Shown here: in pieces, positions 32,815 through 44,664 of the stretch
How the letters are laid out: each line of letters begins with the position of its first letter
How positions within the stretch are numbered: the stretch's first letter is position 1
From: Plantago ovata
Taxonomy: Eukaryota; Streptophyta; Magnoliopsida; Lamiales; Plantaginaceae
Assembly (NCBI GenBank): GCA_028274465.1
Contig: CM051456.1
Location: 10,381,745-10,445,744, forward strand
Reading direction: 5' to 3'
Length of the DNA: 64,000 bases
Made by a program: the position numbers and the translations under genes
The notes under the pieces: model-generated
The model's database searches: none
What the model was told of the DNA's origin: nothing
Seen by the model: the letters and a program-made list of their open reading frames with translations, nothing else

Positions 32815-35800
32815 ATGGCCGACACGCCAAAAACAAAGAGATCGATGCTTTGCTCCGTCAAAACCCCCAAGCGGAAACTCTACATGGCCTCGCCGGCCCA
32901 CCACATGTCCCCTCGCACCCCTAACACCACCACCGCCGCCGCCGCCACTCCCCGAAGATCCTCCCGCCTCACCCCAATCTCCGCCACGAATCAGCGGCCG
33001 GATTCTAAGCTTGCTCGGCCTCCACTTCCTTCGCCCGGCACTATTTCCATAACCCCAATTTCGCCTCAACAGACTGAATCTAAGAAGCGAAAGCTGATTC
33101 AGGACAAGCAGAGCCCTAGGCCTACAGCGAGGACCACGAGGAGTAAGAGTAACTTGAAGACTGCTAGAAATGCTGATAAGAAGGTGAAGAGGAAGATATT
33201 TTATAAGAAGGTGGCTTTCGATGGGAGTGAGTTTGAGATTGGGGATGATGTTTATGTCAAGAGGAGGGAGGATGCGAGCTCGGACGATGAGGATCCCGAT
33301 GTTGAGGAATGTAGAGTGTGCTTTAAGCCTGCTGGGAGGCAGGTTATGATTGAGTGTGATGATTGCTTGAATGGTTTCCATTTGAAGTGTTTGAAGCCCC
33401 CGTTGAAGGACGTTCCGGAGGGCGATTGGATTTGTAATTATTGCGAGTGGAGGAAAGCAGGGAAGTTTGTCGAGTTTCCGGAGCCGCCTGAGGGGAAAAA
33501 GAGAGCAAGGACTGCTAGGGAGAAGTTGCTGTCGCACGATTTGTGGGCTGCTCGGATTGAGAGGTTTGTGCAATTGTGTTAAGTTGTGTAAGTGTCTTGC
33601 CATTTTTATGCAGGTGACTTTACTTATGATTGTGCACCTTGTTATTGGTTGTGGCTTGTGTAGTTTGTGGAAGGATGTGGATGGTACTTATTGGTTTCGA
33701 GCTAGGTGGTATGTTATTCCAGAGGAGACAGTTGCTGGGAGGCAGCCTCATAATTTGAAGAGGGAGCTCTATAGAACTAATGACTTTGCAGATGCTGAAG
33801 TAAGCAATCTTGTGTTTTTCCATAATTCACATCACATATGGTTCTTTAATGTTGCCGTCTTTATAGTTTATGTACTTTGCTACTCCATTAAGCTTATCAT
33901 ATGGTCCAAATGCCACTGTCAAAATTTATGTCACTTGAGATAATTTGGGAATGTAGCAATATTGCATCAAAAACGTTTGCTGAGTTTCTTTGTTTCAAAC
34001 ACATATCTTATTTTCTGTCTGGAACATTTTCTTATCATGTAGATGGACACCGTCATTAGGCATTGCTATGTCATGAGCCCTAAAGAATTCTCCAAGGCTA
34101 GCAACGAAGGAGATGATGTTTTTCTTTGTGAATATGAATACGATATACACTGGCATAGTTTCAAGCGCATTGCTGAAATTGACAATGAAGATGTAAGTAA
34201 CAGAACTCATCCAACAATTTAGACTTTGCATATTATTCAAACTCACTGGATCTGCATTTTTTTATATCAGGAAAGTGAAGGTGGTGAAAGTGATGAAAAT
34301 TGGGATTGTAGTGGAGACTCAGATACAGACTCAGACGAAGAGATAGATTATGACAATGAGAACATCGATAGTGCATTGTCAAGGCCGTCTTCCGCTCACC
34401 CATTAGCTGCGGTATATTAACTGCACCTAAGTCTATATTTTGTTTTGCCAAAAATGTAAGGCCAATCGTTTTTCCTTTCTGTATCAGAACTCACGAAAGG
34501 GGAGAATATATGGATTGCAAAAGATAGGGGCAAAAAGGATACCTGAACATGTTCGATGTCACAAGCAGACTGATCTGGAGAAGGCAAAAGCAACACTTCT
34601 GCTAGCAACATTGCCCAAGTCTTTACCTTGCAGGGATAAGTATGTATGATAATTCACCAGCATTTATATTATATAAACGTCTTGTATCTTTTAACATGCT
34701 ACCTTATGCAGGGAAATGGATGAGATAACTACATTTATAAAAGGTGCTATATGTGATGAACAATGCCTGGGAAGATGCCTCTACGTTCATGGTGTGCCTG
34801 GTACTGGCAAGGTAAATATATATCTTCTATATGTTACATCATAAGTTTTGTGTAGGGAGAACTTGACTTGTGCTTAATCTATTCCAAACTGCAGACTATG
34901 AGTGTACTGTCCGTTATGAGGAATCTGAAATCTGAGGTCGATGCAGGAAGCATAAGACCCTACTGCTTTGTGGAGATCAATGGTCTCAAGTTGGCTTCGC
35001 CTGAAAATATATATAGTGTAGGAGGCTTGACAACTTCTTTTACCTTGGTGTATCTGTTGTCTGTACCTCTAGATTATACCGTTTCTATGATTTTATTTTC
35101 AGGTAATCTACGAGGGACTAAGTGGGCATAGAGTCGGTTGGAAAAAGGCTCTCCATGTCTTAAATGAGCGATTTTCAGATGAAAGTAAACGTGGAAAAGA
35201 AGATGCTAGGCCTTGTATTCTTCTGATAGATGAACTTGATCTTCTTGTAACCAAAAATCAATCAGTAAGTTTTGACTCTTTGGACAGAATATAGACTTGA
35301 TATAAGTTCTTTAACTCATATGGATAATTATGTACATACAAGAAGTGTTAGAAAGTCAACAGGAAAATTCTACAAAAACATGAGATAAAAAATTCATGCA
35401 TTCAACTTCTTTTAGCCTCTCCTTTTCCAGACAGTTCCAACATCTTCAACATAGTGAATTGTTGTCTTAGGCAGTAAATATACCACATCCAATAGTTATG
35501 CATTTTTGTACCTAATTTGGAATTCTTGATGACTTTTAATATATTTACATGTGCAATATTTCCTTCACAGGTTTTATACAATATTCTTGACTGGCCTACC
35601 AAGCCAAATTCCAAACTGATTGTGATAGGTATTTAATTCAAGCTGTCTTTATCTTCACCTCAAGCAAAGTTCTTGTTGATGAATCTGATTTTGTGGCTCT
35701 TTTGTTACCATTAATTCTTCAGGAATAGCAAACACTATGGATCTTCCAGAGAAGTTACTGCCACGCATTTCGAGTCGCATGGGCATTCAAAGGCTTTGCT

Positions 35801-38338
35801 TTGGCCCATACAACTACCAGCAGCTTCAGGAAATAATATCCAGTCGTTTAAAAGGGATAGATGTTTTTGACAAACTTGCAATTGAATTTGCTTCAAGAAA
35901 GGTTGGTCTTGCAGCATTTCAGCAAAAGCTTAGTGCATGTAGTAGTCTGTTAAATGGATGAGTGTGTGATGTTTCAGATTTAAATTTAAACATTGAAACT
36001 CTTCGGGTATTATATTCATAGCTATTTGATTTTAGGTGGCGGCTGTATCTGGAGATGCTCGGCGTGCACTGGAGATTTGTAGGCGAGCTGCAGAACTTGC
36101 AGACTATCGTGTCAAAATATCTTCAGCTTCTACTTCAGTTGATGCAGGCAGGTGGCTTTGTTACCCCCTCGCCCCCCCCCCCCACACACCCACCCCACCC
36201 ACCCTCTCCCTCTATCTGGGAAGTCGACCCTGTAAATTGGTGCAGGATTTTATTTTCGTGTCTATATAACTTGAGTTTTCTGTGCATTGTTAAAACAGAC
36301 GACATATTCTTAAATTGCAGTGTCCTTTTCTTCTATATCGCTAAAGTGCCTGCTCAATATGTGGGTTTTTTTTAGTGTCCTTTGCACATACATGGCTACA
36401 TAATCTTTCGATTGAATCCCTCACTATTGTCATGTGCATTGGTTGAGAGAAAAATATCAATAGTATTCACTCTTTACTTATTCTGCAGGTAAAGTTGTTA
36501 TCGGTATATCAGACGTTGAAGCAGCTATAAAAGAGATGTTCCAAGCTCCTCATATCCAAGTGAGTTGTAAAGCATTTTTTTGCCTTCTATAATCAGTAAA
36601 TCAATGTTTATGCATTTCTTGGATTGGATTTCTTTCTTGACATTCTGGGAAATTATCCTTTTGTTTACAGGTGATAAGGAGTTCATCTAAACTCAGTAAA
36701 ATCTTTCTGGCTGCTATGGTGCATGAACTCTATAAAACCGGAATGGGTGAAACAACTTTTGATAAGGTAATTCAGCTTTTAAGCATCGTCCTTCATTGTA
36801 ATCTAATCAATTTATATTGTTTTATAGGATTCTACAATCTAATGATCTCATTTGGGTAAATTAGGAGATTTTTTATTTTTTATTTTCTTAATTACATTTT
36901 GGGATCCTTTTTTTTTTATATAGCTTGATGATTTCCCTGAAAGTATCTTCTGTTCCTGCAGTTGGCAGCTGTAGTGTCCTGCTTCTGCTCAAACAACGGG
37001 GAAATGTTTCCTGGGTATGACACACTCCTCAAAGTCGGGTAAGCCACTCTAACTTTTGCATTCTACAATCTATTCTTTTCTTATTTGCCACTGCTTCTTT
37101 GGTGAGGGTTAAGCTTACAACTGGGCTTGGTTACCCATACCACACAGTAATACTTTGAATTCAATGATTTTCTTGTTAAACTTGAAACCAAGAAGGCGGG
37201 GGATCTTGCATATACGTTCTATACAATCATTTTATCTTTCTGTGATTGTCACACCAATTTTTATGCTATCCAACATTTATTTTAGGAGATTTGCCTGGCT
37301 CATTTTATACAGACAGTATTCTGTAGAACTTGATTATATGACCAAGAAGAAAAAAGTATTTAAATCTATTGCTGATTGCATGGTAAAATACTTACATCCA
37401 TAGCGCAGCTGTCTTCTCTTTCACCCGCATGCATCAGTATCGATCTGTTGCAGCTTTCATTTTAATCTTCAGGGGCTCAGTTAATTGTGAATGGCTACCT
37501 GGCTAAAGGAGAAGGCTAAGCCAACAGCTTAAGGAGTATCACTTGGTTGGAAATTTTTGGCAGAATATGAAAGGTGTAAAGACGGAGAAACGTATAAAGT
37601 TTCCTAAAATAATAAAAACAGAAAAATGAACTTTTCAAAATTTTCTTCAGTGCCTATTCCTCCATAAACTGTTCCAACAGCTTTGAATGAGTCACCATTA
37701 TTTATGTACCAAAAATAGCATATTCAACATTACTGCATGCTGTGATTTTTTAGTCAGTAGCTTGAAAGGCTCAGGAGTTAAGGTGCTGTTTGTTTATAGA
37801 CATGAGTATTCCTAATAATTTCCAAGAATAGTAGTGTCCGAAATAGCTCAAAATGTGCGGGAGAATTTGAGTCCATACTAATCAAAATAGTGAATAACTA
37901 TCCAACTCACAGCATATAATATTTCTTCTTGCCATTCTTTAGTGTAGAAAAGAAAAGTTCCTAGTGATTTCGCTACACAGAACAAGAAGGTGGTCTTATG
38001 AGAAGTTAAAACCACCTACTCATCTCTGTGTTTTCTGATTGCCAGATGCAAGCTCGGAGAATGCAGAATTTTGTTGTGTGAGGCCGGTTCAAGGCACAGG
38101 CTGCAGAAACTACAGCTCAACTACCCTAGGTAAGTTTTATCCTCCCTCCAAAATCATGTTCGTAATATAGTGTAGACACAGTTCTTTTTTATTTTAATGC
38201 ACCATACCTTTCTCAAGAAAGCAAACAGTTAAAAACTTGTTTAATTTGTGGAACTAAGACTTTCTTCGCAACAGCGATGATGTTACTTTTGCACTGAAGG
38301 ACAGCAAGGATCTACCGTGGTTGGCCAAGTATCTTTAA
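32815..38338 (+). CDS. ORC1: Origin recognition complex subunit 1 (plant type, PHD-BAH-AAA+)
   Basis: Sixteen exons: 32815-33563, 33664-33799, 34043-34192, 34271-34411, 34488-34639, 34712-34811, 34895-35017, 35103-35264, 35571-35628, 35723-35901, 36036-36147, 36489-36559, 36671-36766, 36962-37038, 38046-38129 and 38275-38338. These give 817 residues. A basic Pro/Ser/Thr-rich N-terminus precedes a PHD finger (about 164-212: CRVCFKP...CDDCLNGFHLKCLKPP...WICNYC), the plant-specific H3K4me3 reader. A BAH region follows (LWKDVDGTYWFRARWYVIPE, NEGDDVFLCEYEYD), then an acidic insert. The AAA+ ATPase has Walker A GVPGTGKT (about 468) and Walker B ILLIDELD (about 557). A winged-helix region ends at LPWLAKYL. 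ORC1 marks replication origins and loads MCM with CDC6. Intron 11 appears to use a GC donor (gcag|gcaggt); every other border is GT-AG. Confidence 0.95.
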
Positions 38339-39088
38339 TCTAACAGTTTGTAGGAGAGATTTCGAAGACAGCAAGTATTGTCATTGGTGGCCAAGTATCT
38401 CTAATTTGACAATCTGTAGGAGAGATTTAGAAAAGTAATTGTTGTTGTTGAGTAAACTTATATGAATCACATCAGATTTGAGCCCCCTTCTCAGCGGATG
38501 CAGCAACAATTTTGGTGATATTATTCCCCTCAAAACATATTTCCTTTGGCACTTGGGAATTGGGGCAACATGAAAGTATTTATTTGAACTTCATTTATTG
38601 AGACATTGATCCTTGTTACATTTGATGTCTGTTCGCCATATTTAAAACTACAATTTCATTTGTTGGCATCTGTGACTTCAATTTACAATGATATATGAAT
38701 CTGAAATATTTTGCACTTAAATTGATTGCATGGGTTGTATGAGATGACATCTGTGTGTTTGTAACGATACATGAACAAAACAGATCATAATATTTGATGA
38801 GGACTGAACCAAACAAATGTGTAACAGAAGCTGTTGATAATTTTGTAAATTGGAAGGAAGCTTTTCATCAGACAAAGTTAGCCAAAAACACAAACAAGAA
38901 TTATATTCACTTGTCAGTTTGTCAAGTACATAATTAAGCCCCTCCTTGATGGGAAAGAAAAACGAAAATCCTATAGTAATAGTATGGATTGCAAGGTATG
39001 GCGAGTTCCATCCATGGGCACGAGGTGAATCGAAAACCATCTAAGTTCATATGTATAACACATCAATCATATCACACACATCTCATAC
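38339..39088. other. Intergenic, ORC1 3' flank
   Basis: Holds the ORC1 3' UTR; the segment 38346-38425 contains two related phrases (ggccaagtatct, taggagagattt) that partly repeat the end of the last exon. No gene was recognised. The 3' end of the convergent minus-strand gene follows. Confidence 0.45.
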
Positions 39089-39586
39089 TCATATTTGGCA
39101 ACACCAATACGCAAAATGATCATCCTTGCGGTGATTGCTAACAAGACCTCCACATTGTAAGCAGATAAAGCTGCTTCCATCAGCAAATGCATCAAGCACA
39201 ACTTGCTTATTACGCCCAGTCTCTGCAAGTATTGAATTTCTCTGAGCGTCGGGTTCCATCTTGTTATATTGATGGGATTGAGTTTCTGAAGGCATGGCCT
39301 CAACATTTGCACATTCTGCAAATAACGAAGCCAACTCATCAGCAGCAGCACTAGCTTGTATTTTGGTTATGTACAACTCTCTTGCACGTTTCAGAGCTCG
39401 CAATACAGCTTCATCTCCGCCTTGAACTTTCATCGACATCACAACCACTTGGAGAGCTTGAGAAGGTTTGCCCTCATCAACGAGCTGGCGAGTGTAATTA
39501 AGCAAGTTCCAAACAACAACGTGCTTGGGGTCGGAGCTTGGCACGTCAGACATCTCCGTTTCCATCATATCTACGTCACCACTCAT
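39089..39586 (-). CDS. Conserved-looking plant protein of unknown function with a C-terminal Cys/His motif
   Basis: Single exon of 165 residues on the minus strand. The N-terminus is acidic ([20 protein letters not shown]). A helical middle follows ([48 protein letters not shown]) that reads like a helical-repeat scaffold. The C-terminus contains [23 protein letters not shown], with C-x2-C, H-x4-H and a final Cys pair, a plausible zinc-binding site. I do not recognise the family and assign no function. The codon pattern, the absence of stops and the ordered motif make it a likely gene. It is transcribed away from the PAP gene: the start codons are 350 bases apart and the two could share a promoter region. 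Confidence 0.72.
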   Translation of the reverse strand: MSGDVDMMETEMSDVPSSDPKHVVVWNLLNYTRQLVDEGKPSQALQVVVMSMKVQGGDEAVLRALKRARELYITKIQASAAADELASLFAECANVEAMPSETQSHQYNKMEPDAQRNSILAETGRNKQVVLDAFADGSSFICLQCGGLVSNHRKDDHFAYWCCQI

Positions 39587-39935
39587 GGCAAAAAATTCCT
39601 GCTTCTTTTGAGAATTGAGAAGAGACGACCTTGTAATTGCAAAGCTACATAACTAGCTTTTATATATAGCCTAGAGCTGAGAGGAAGGGGTATATATATT
39701 TTTCAATTTTTTAGTTTTTAATTTTTTGGAATAAGATTAGCCGGTCCATGTAACTAAAAGTGTAAATAAAAGACAATGTACATCAACATAACCAAAGTCT
39801 AACAAGAAACCTTCTCATTAAAATCCCATGTTCTCTTTGATTTCTTCAAATCTATAAAACCAAAACTGTAAAATGTAAATTCAACCAATTTTTATTTTTC
39901 TCTTCATTTCCTCTTCATCAACAACACAACACAGC

Positions 39936-42900
39936 ATGCCTACTTACACTTCTAAAGTTTCCACAATTCCATCCTTACTTCTCCTATTTACAACATTTTA
40001 TTTTGTCACAAACATAAATGCCACCTCTCTGCCGGATCCATTGGTGAAGTCTATGATCCATCTCCAGAACCACACCCGTATATCCGCCTTCAGACTCCTC
40101 AACCGAAGGCAACTGCTTGCTTGCAGTGAGGCAAACCCATACGTCCAAATCAACGTCACCTCGAATGCCAAGCTGTCCAATGATGAGTTCGTGACAGTTA
40201 ACATCAGCGGGGTTTTACACCCGTCTAATGACCAATGGGTTGCGATGATTACCCCTTCCCATGCCAGGTACGTGTTTTATATATCATATCGTACATTACT
40301 GACACATAAAAGTGGCACAGATGATCAATTTTCGTGACGGATTGTTTTATTATAATTTGAATTTTGTAGTGTTGAGGCGTGCATAGGTAATGAATTAATG
40401 TATGCAGAGACCGGAGATTTGAGCAGCCTTCCACTTCTGTGTCACTATCCGGTTAAGGTGAGGAACACTTGTGGCGTGTACGTACTTTGCATACTGTACA
40501 TGTTTAAAGCATGATTAATTGGAAATTTTTAACTTCTATATTTATGCAACTTAAAATTTCTATATTTATGCAACTTAAAATTTCCGTACTGTAACAATTA
40601 ATGATCATCAATTGATCAAGTACGCAAATTAAATTTTATTGAAAATTACACCTTGCCAGAGTTCTCCTTCTACCGTATTTGTAACTAAATTTGTGATGTT
40701 AGACTTGAAAGACCGTCTCGCCCGTAAAAGAAAATTATGGCATTTCAGTATGTGAAATTCTCGTAATAATTCTTAAACGTGAGGAAAATCAATATATTTT
40801 CTACCCAAGTGTCGTACATACTACTCCCCTACAAATGAGGTGTTGATTTTCGTATTATATACAAAAATCAAGATTACCACAAGAGTTACACTTTCAATAT
40901 TAACATTACTTTATCTTGGGTTTAATTTTATTATGGTTTAATTTGGGAACAGGCTCAATATATGAGCAATGATCCAGATTTTATAAGCTGTAAGAAACAA
41001 GAATGCAAGAAATACAATGGCGGGAAATGTGTGATCACAACATGTAGTGCAACGTTGTCGTTTCATGTAGTCAACGTCCGGACCGATATCGAATTTGTGG
41101 CGTTTGGCGGAGGATTTGAGAATCCTTGTGTTATCAAACACTCCAATTCCATCAGCTTTGCTAATCCAAACATGCCCTTATACGGGCATTTGTCGAGCAT
41201 CAAGTCAGACTCAAATTCAGTAAGTACTATCACAATATCATTCTTTTTTTGAAAAATTATTTTATTTAAATCGAATATCATTCGTTAGTCATTGAATTCA
41301 CTGTGTGTGGACCGTGAAGTACAAGTCAATATATTTGACTATAGTCTACTTCGATATAATTGTAACAAAAATAGAAAAATATACTTATCTGTGTTTAGAT
41401 TATTTATGTATTTCTTTTCTTCTGAACTTTTAAATTGTTTATATTTTTATTTTTTGGCAAATCACAACTTTTATTCTGTCGGTAAACAAACACCACACCT
41501 ATTACATAAATAAATCGTTCCAAAGCAAACGTAATTAAATTATTTTTTTAAAGAATGAGTATAAGTTTTGGGGTAGTAATTTATGGACTTTCGTTGCAAT
41601 TGCTTCATCTGTTGAGACATGCATGTTAGCTGAGTAAAGTATGACGTGATTCGTTACCTGTCCATTTTACTGGTGCAGCCCTGTCCAGCCCATTTCACAG
41701 TTTTGAAGGGAAACAAAATCCTTTTAAATAATTTCTAAATTATATATAGAGCCATTTTACATATTTATTCGTCTTATTAATCTTTTGTAAAAACTGAAAT
41801 ACTTATGTAGCTTATAATCCGAACAGATGAAACTAACATGGGTGAGCGGCGATAAAAATCCGCAACAAGTTAAATATGGAAATGGAAACATCGCAAAATC
41901 ATCGGTGTCTACATTTACACAAAACGACATGTGTGGAGGTATAATATAATGCAATAATCATCTTCATTATCGACTCTAATATATGCAGATTGATATTTTT
42001 GTTGGTCTAGGAGAATTAATATAAATTACTAGATTTTCGTAACTCTTTCTCTCTAAGTTCGATTTATTATTTTAATGCGATGCAGATCTAGTGCTAAGTC
42101 CTGCTGTCGATTTTGGGTGGCATGACCCGGGCTACATCCATTCAGCTGTCATCACACAACTCACTCCTTCAACTACTTACTCCTACAAATATGGAAGGTA
42201 GGTTCATTCATAAGTTCTTTAAGCAAATTCATGATCATTTCCTGAGAGTGGTAAAATAACATTTTGGCAGTGATTCAGCTGGATGGAGTGATGAGATAAA
42301 ATTCAAAACCCCACCTGCTGGTGGATCAGATGAACTCAAGTTTCTAGCATATGGTGACATGGGCAAGGCACCTCTCGATAATTCTGCCGAACACTACATA
42401 CAGGTACCTGGAACTTCTCATCTTGCATCAAGAACTCATAATGTACGATACACATACGACACTGTATTATGACATAATGTACATGTTACACAGCCAGGAT
42501 CAGTATCAGTTGTCAAAGCTATGGCGGAAGAAGTATCATCTGGTGGTGTCGACTCAGTATTCCACATTGGAGACATAAGCTATGCTACAGGTTTTCTAGT
42601 AGAATGGGACTTCTTCCTTCACCTCATCAATCCAATCGCCTCCCGTGTTTCTTACATGACTGCGATTGGCAACCATGAAAGGTTACTCTGCTAAACTAAC
42701 TTAGAACAGGAGCTGGACCATAGAATTAGGTGTCTGCAAAGTCAGTCTCTAGCTACTTTATGTAACTTTGTAGAAGCTGGTCTCTAAAAGCTGGAGACCA
42801 CCTTCTCTTCACTAAAATGTCAAGCAAGTCATGTTAACCTGTTATATGTAAACCTCTAAGCACCAACAGACAATCATTCTGTATCTAATACACACGGATC

Positions 42901-44221
42901 CTGATACTGATGGCTTTAATCGCCAATGCCAAGTTAAACTTACTCAGTTAGTTGTCATACCTGCAGAGACTTCTTTGACTCTGGATCGGTGTACACAACT
43001 CCAGACTCAGGCGGAGAATGTGGAGTACCTTATGAGACTTACTTTCAGATGCCGACGTCCAAAAAGGATAAGCCATGGTATTCCATTGAACAAGGAAGTG
43101 TGCATTTTACAGTAATTTCAACAGAGCATAACTGGTCAACAGATTCAGAACAGGTACTCTCAACATTAAAAAATCAATTTATAAGCTCCTGTAACTCACA
43201 TATTTCACAACTTGCAGTATGAGTGGGTCAGTAAGGACATGGCTTCAGTTGATCGGTCAAGAACGCCTTGGCTAATATTTGCAGGGTAAGTTGATTCCCA
43301 ACTGAAAGTCAATACATCTTACTCAAGGGAATGATTCATTACTATAGCTACTAGACTTCTGTTTTCCACGCAAATATCATAAATTAACACGAAAAATATG
43401 CAGGCACAGGCCAATGTATTCATCCAACCCCGGAAATATCTTACTTCCTAGCATAGACGATAAGTTTGTTAAAGCAGTAGAGCCCTTGCTACTAGCCAAC
43501 AAGGTAAGCAAAACTAGTTTGGACTTTGTAGTCTTTCATCATACGATTATTTAGGCCGATGCATCAGTCTGCTATTGATGAGTTTGGTAATGACTCGATC
43601 ATGAATTAACTAGGTTGATCTGGCTCTGTTTGGTCATGTCCACAACTACGAGAGAACATGTGCAGTTTATCAGACAGAATGCAAGGCAATGCCTACTAAA
43701 GATGGCAATGGAATAGATACGTATAACAATAGTAATTATGAAGCACCAGTTCATGCTATTATTGGAATGGCAGGCTTTAAGTTGGATGATTTCACCACCA
43801 ATGTAAGAATTTCCTAAAGCTACACCCACAAGTGACAGATGCACTTAAGCCACAAGACATGCACCTGATCTATAGATGAATCCCATGGTGTAAAGAGGTG
43901 AAAATTTATGGATAATGCTAACTAAGTGCCTGTATCAATGGACAGGATAACAGTTGGAGCTTGTCTAGGATATCTGAGTTCGGATATCTAAGAGTGCACG
44001 CAATGAAGGAAGAACTGAAAGTCGAGGTGAGTGAGTCTACACATTTTAATATTTTGCATCACACTCCGGCTAAAATGAGAGACCAACATAATTTGACATA
44101 CTTCAGCCATCAGCATGTATAAATCCAGATTGGTTCTCTGATGATTATTTGTTTGCTGCTTCAGTTTGTGAATGCAGATTCAAGAAACATTGGTGATAGT
44201 TTCCGGATCACCAGGAGCTAA
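39936..44221 (+). CDS. Purple acid phosphatase (PAP1/24/27-like group)
   Basis: Thirteen exons: 39936-40267, 40370-40457, 40953-41219, 41827-41938, 42086-42197, 42271-42403, 42494-42681, 42967-43153, 43218-43285, 43404-43503, 43614-43802, 43946-44026 and 44165-44221. These give 637 residues. A signal peptide (LLLLFTTFYFVTNINA) is followed by the plant PAP N-terminal beta domain with several N-glycosylation sites. The five metal-binding blocks are all visible: GDMG, GDISYATG, GNHER, AGHRPM and GHVHNYER. Despite 'probable inactive' names in this subfamily, no ligand is missing. Expected to be a secreted dinuclear-metal phosphoesterase. It is convergent with MUS81 copy A, stop codons 443 bases apart. 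Exons 8-13 were duplicated downstream (54734-55900) and part of exon 6 lies at 27294-27444. Confidence 0.92.
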
Positions 44222-44664
44222 AGAATTAGGCTGGGGATTAGACTCTCAAATAGTTGCCTAGTCTCTTGGTCATACTCTACAGTGAACCACTGGGAATCAT
44301 GTATGCATTCGTAATAAAACAAGCCATAATTTTGTAACTACGTGATAAAAATATGCTGTACACTTCAACAACAGTATGGGACATGGAATGTAAAGACAAG
44401 CACTGAATTAGGATTGAAATAAGGTAAGTTATACAATAACATGTCCACCAAGAAAGTAAACAGTTGCTTTCCTTAATGAAACAAAACACAAATAGAGGAC
44501 AACAATTTATAGAACCGAGTCATGAAATGCTCTCTCCCAACAAGCTACACTTTATGCCACATCTAACCATTTTACTTACACCAGTTGTCATAATAGAGAT
44601 CTTAGAAACAGGATCACATGCGTACCTTCTTTCTTGGTTCTTCGTGGTCCTGACACTCGAATTG

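Noticed and set aside
32794..33603. 269-codon minus-strand open frame
   Set aside because: It is the shadow of ORC1 exon 1, whose + strand frame encodes the PHD finger; the antisense product is Pro/Leu/Gly-rich with no domain.
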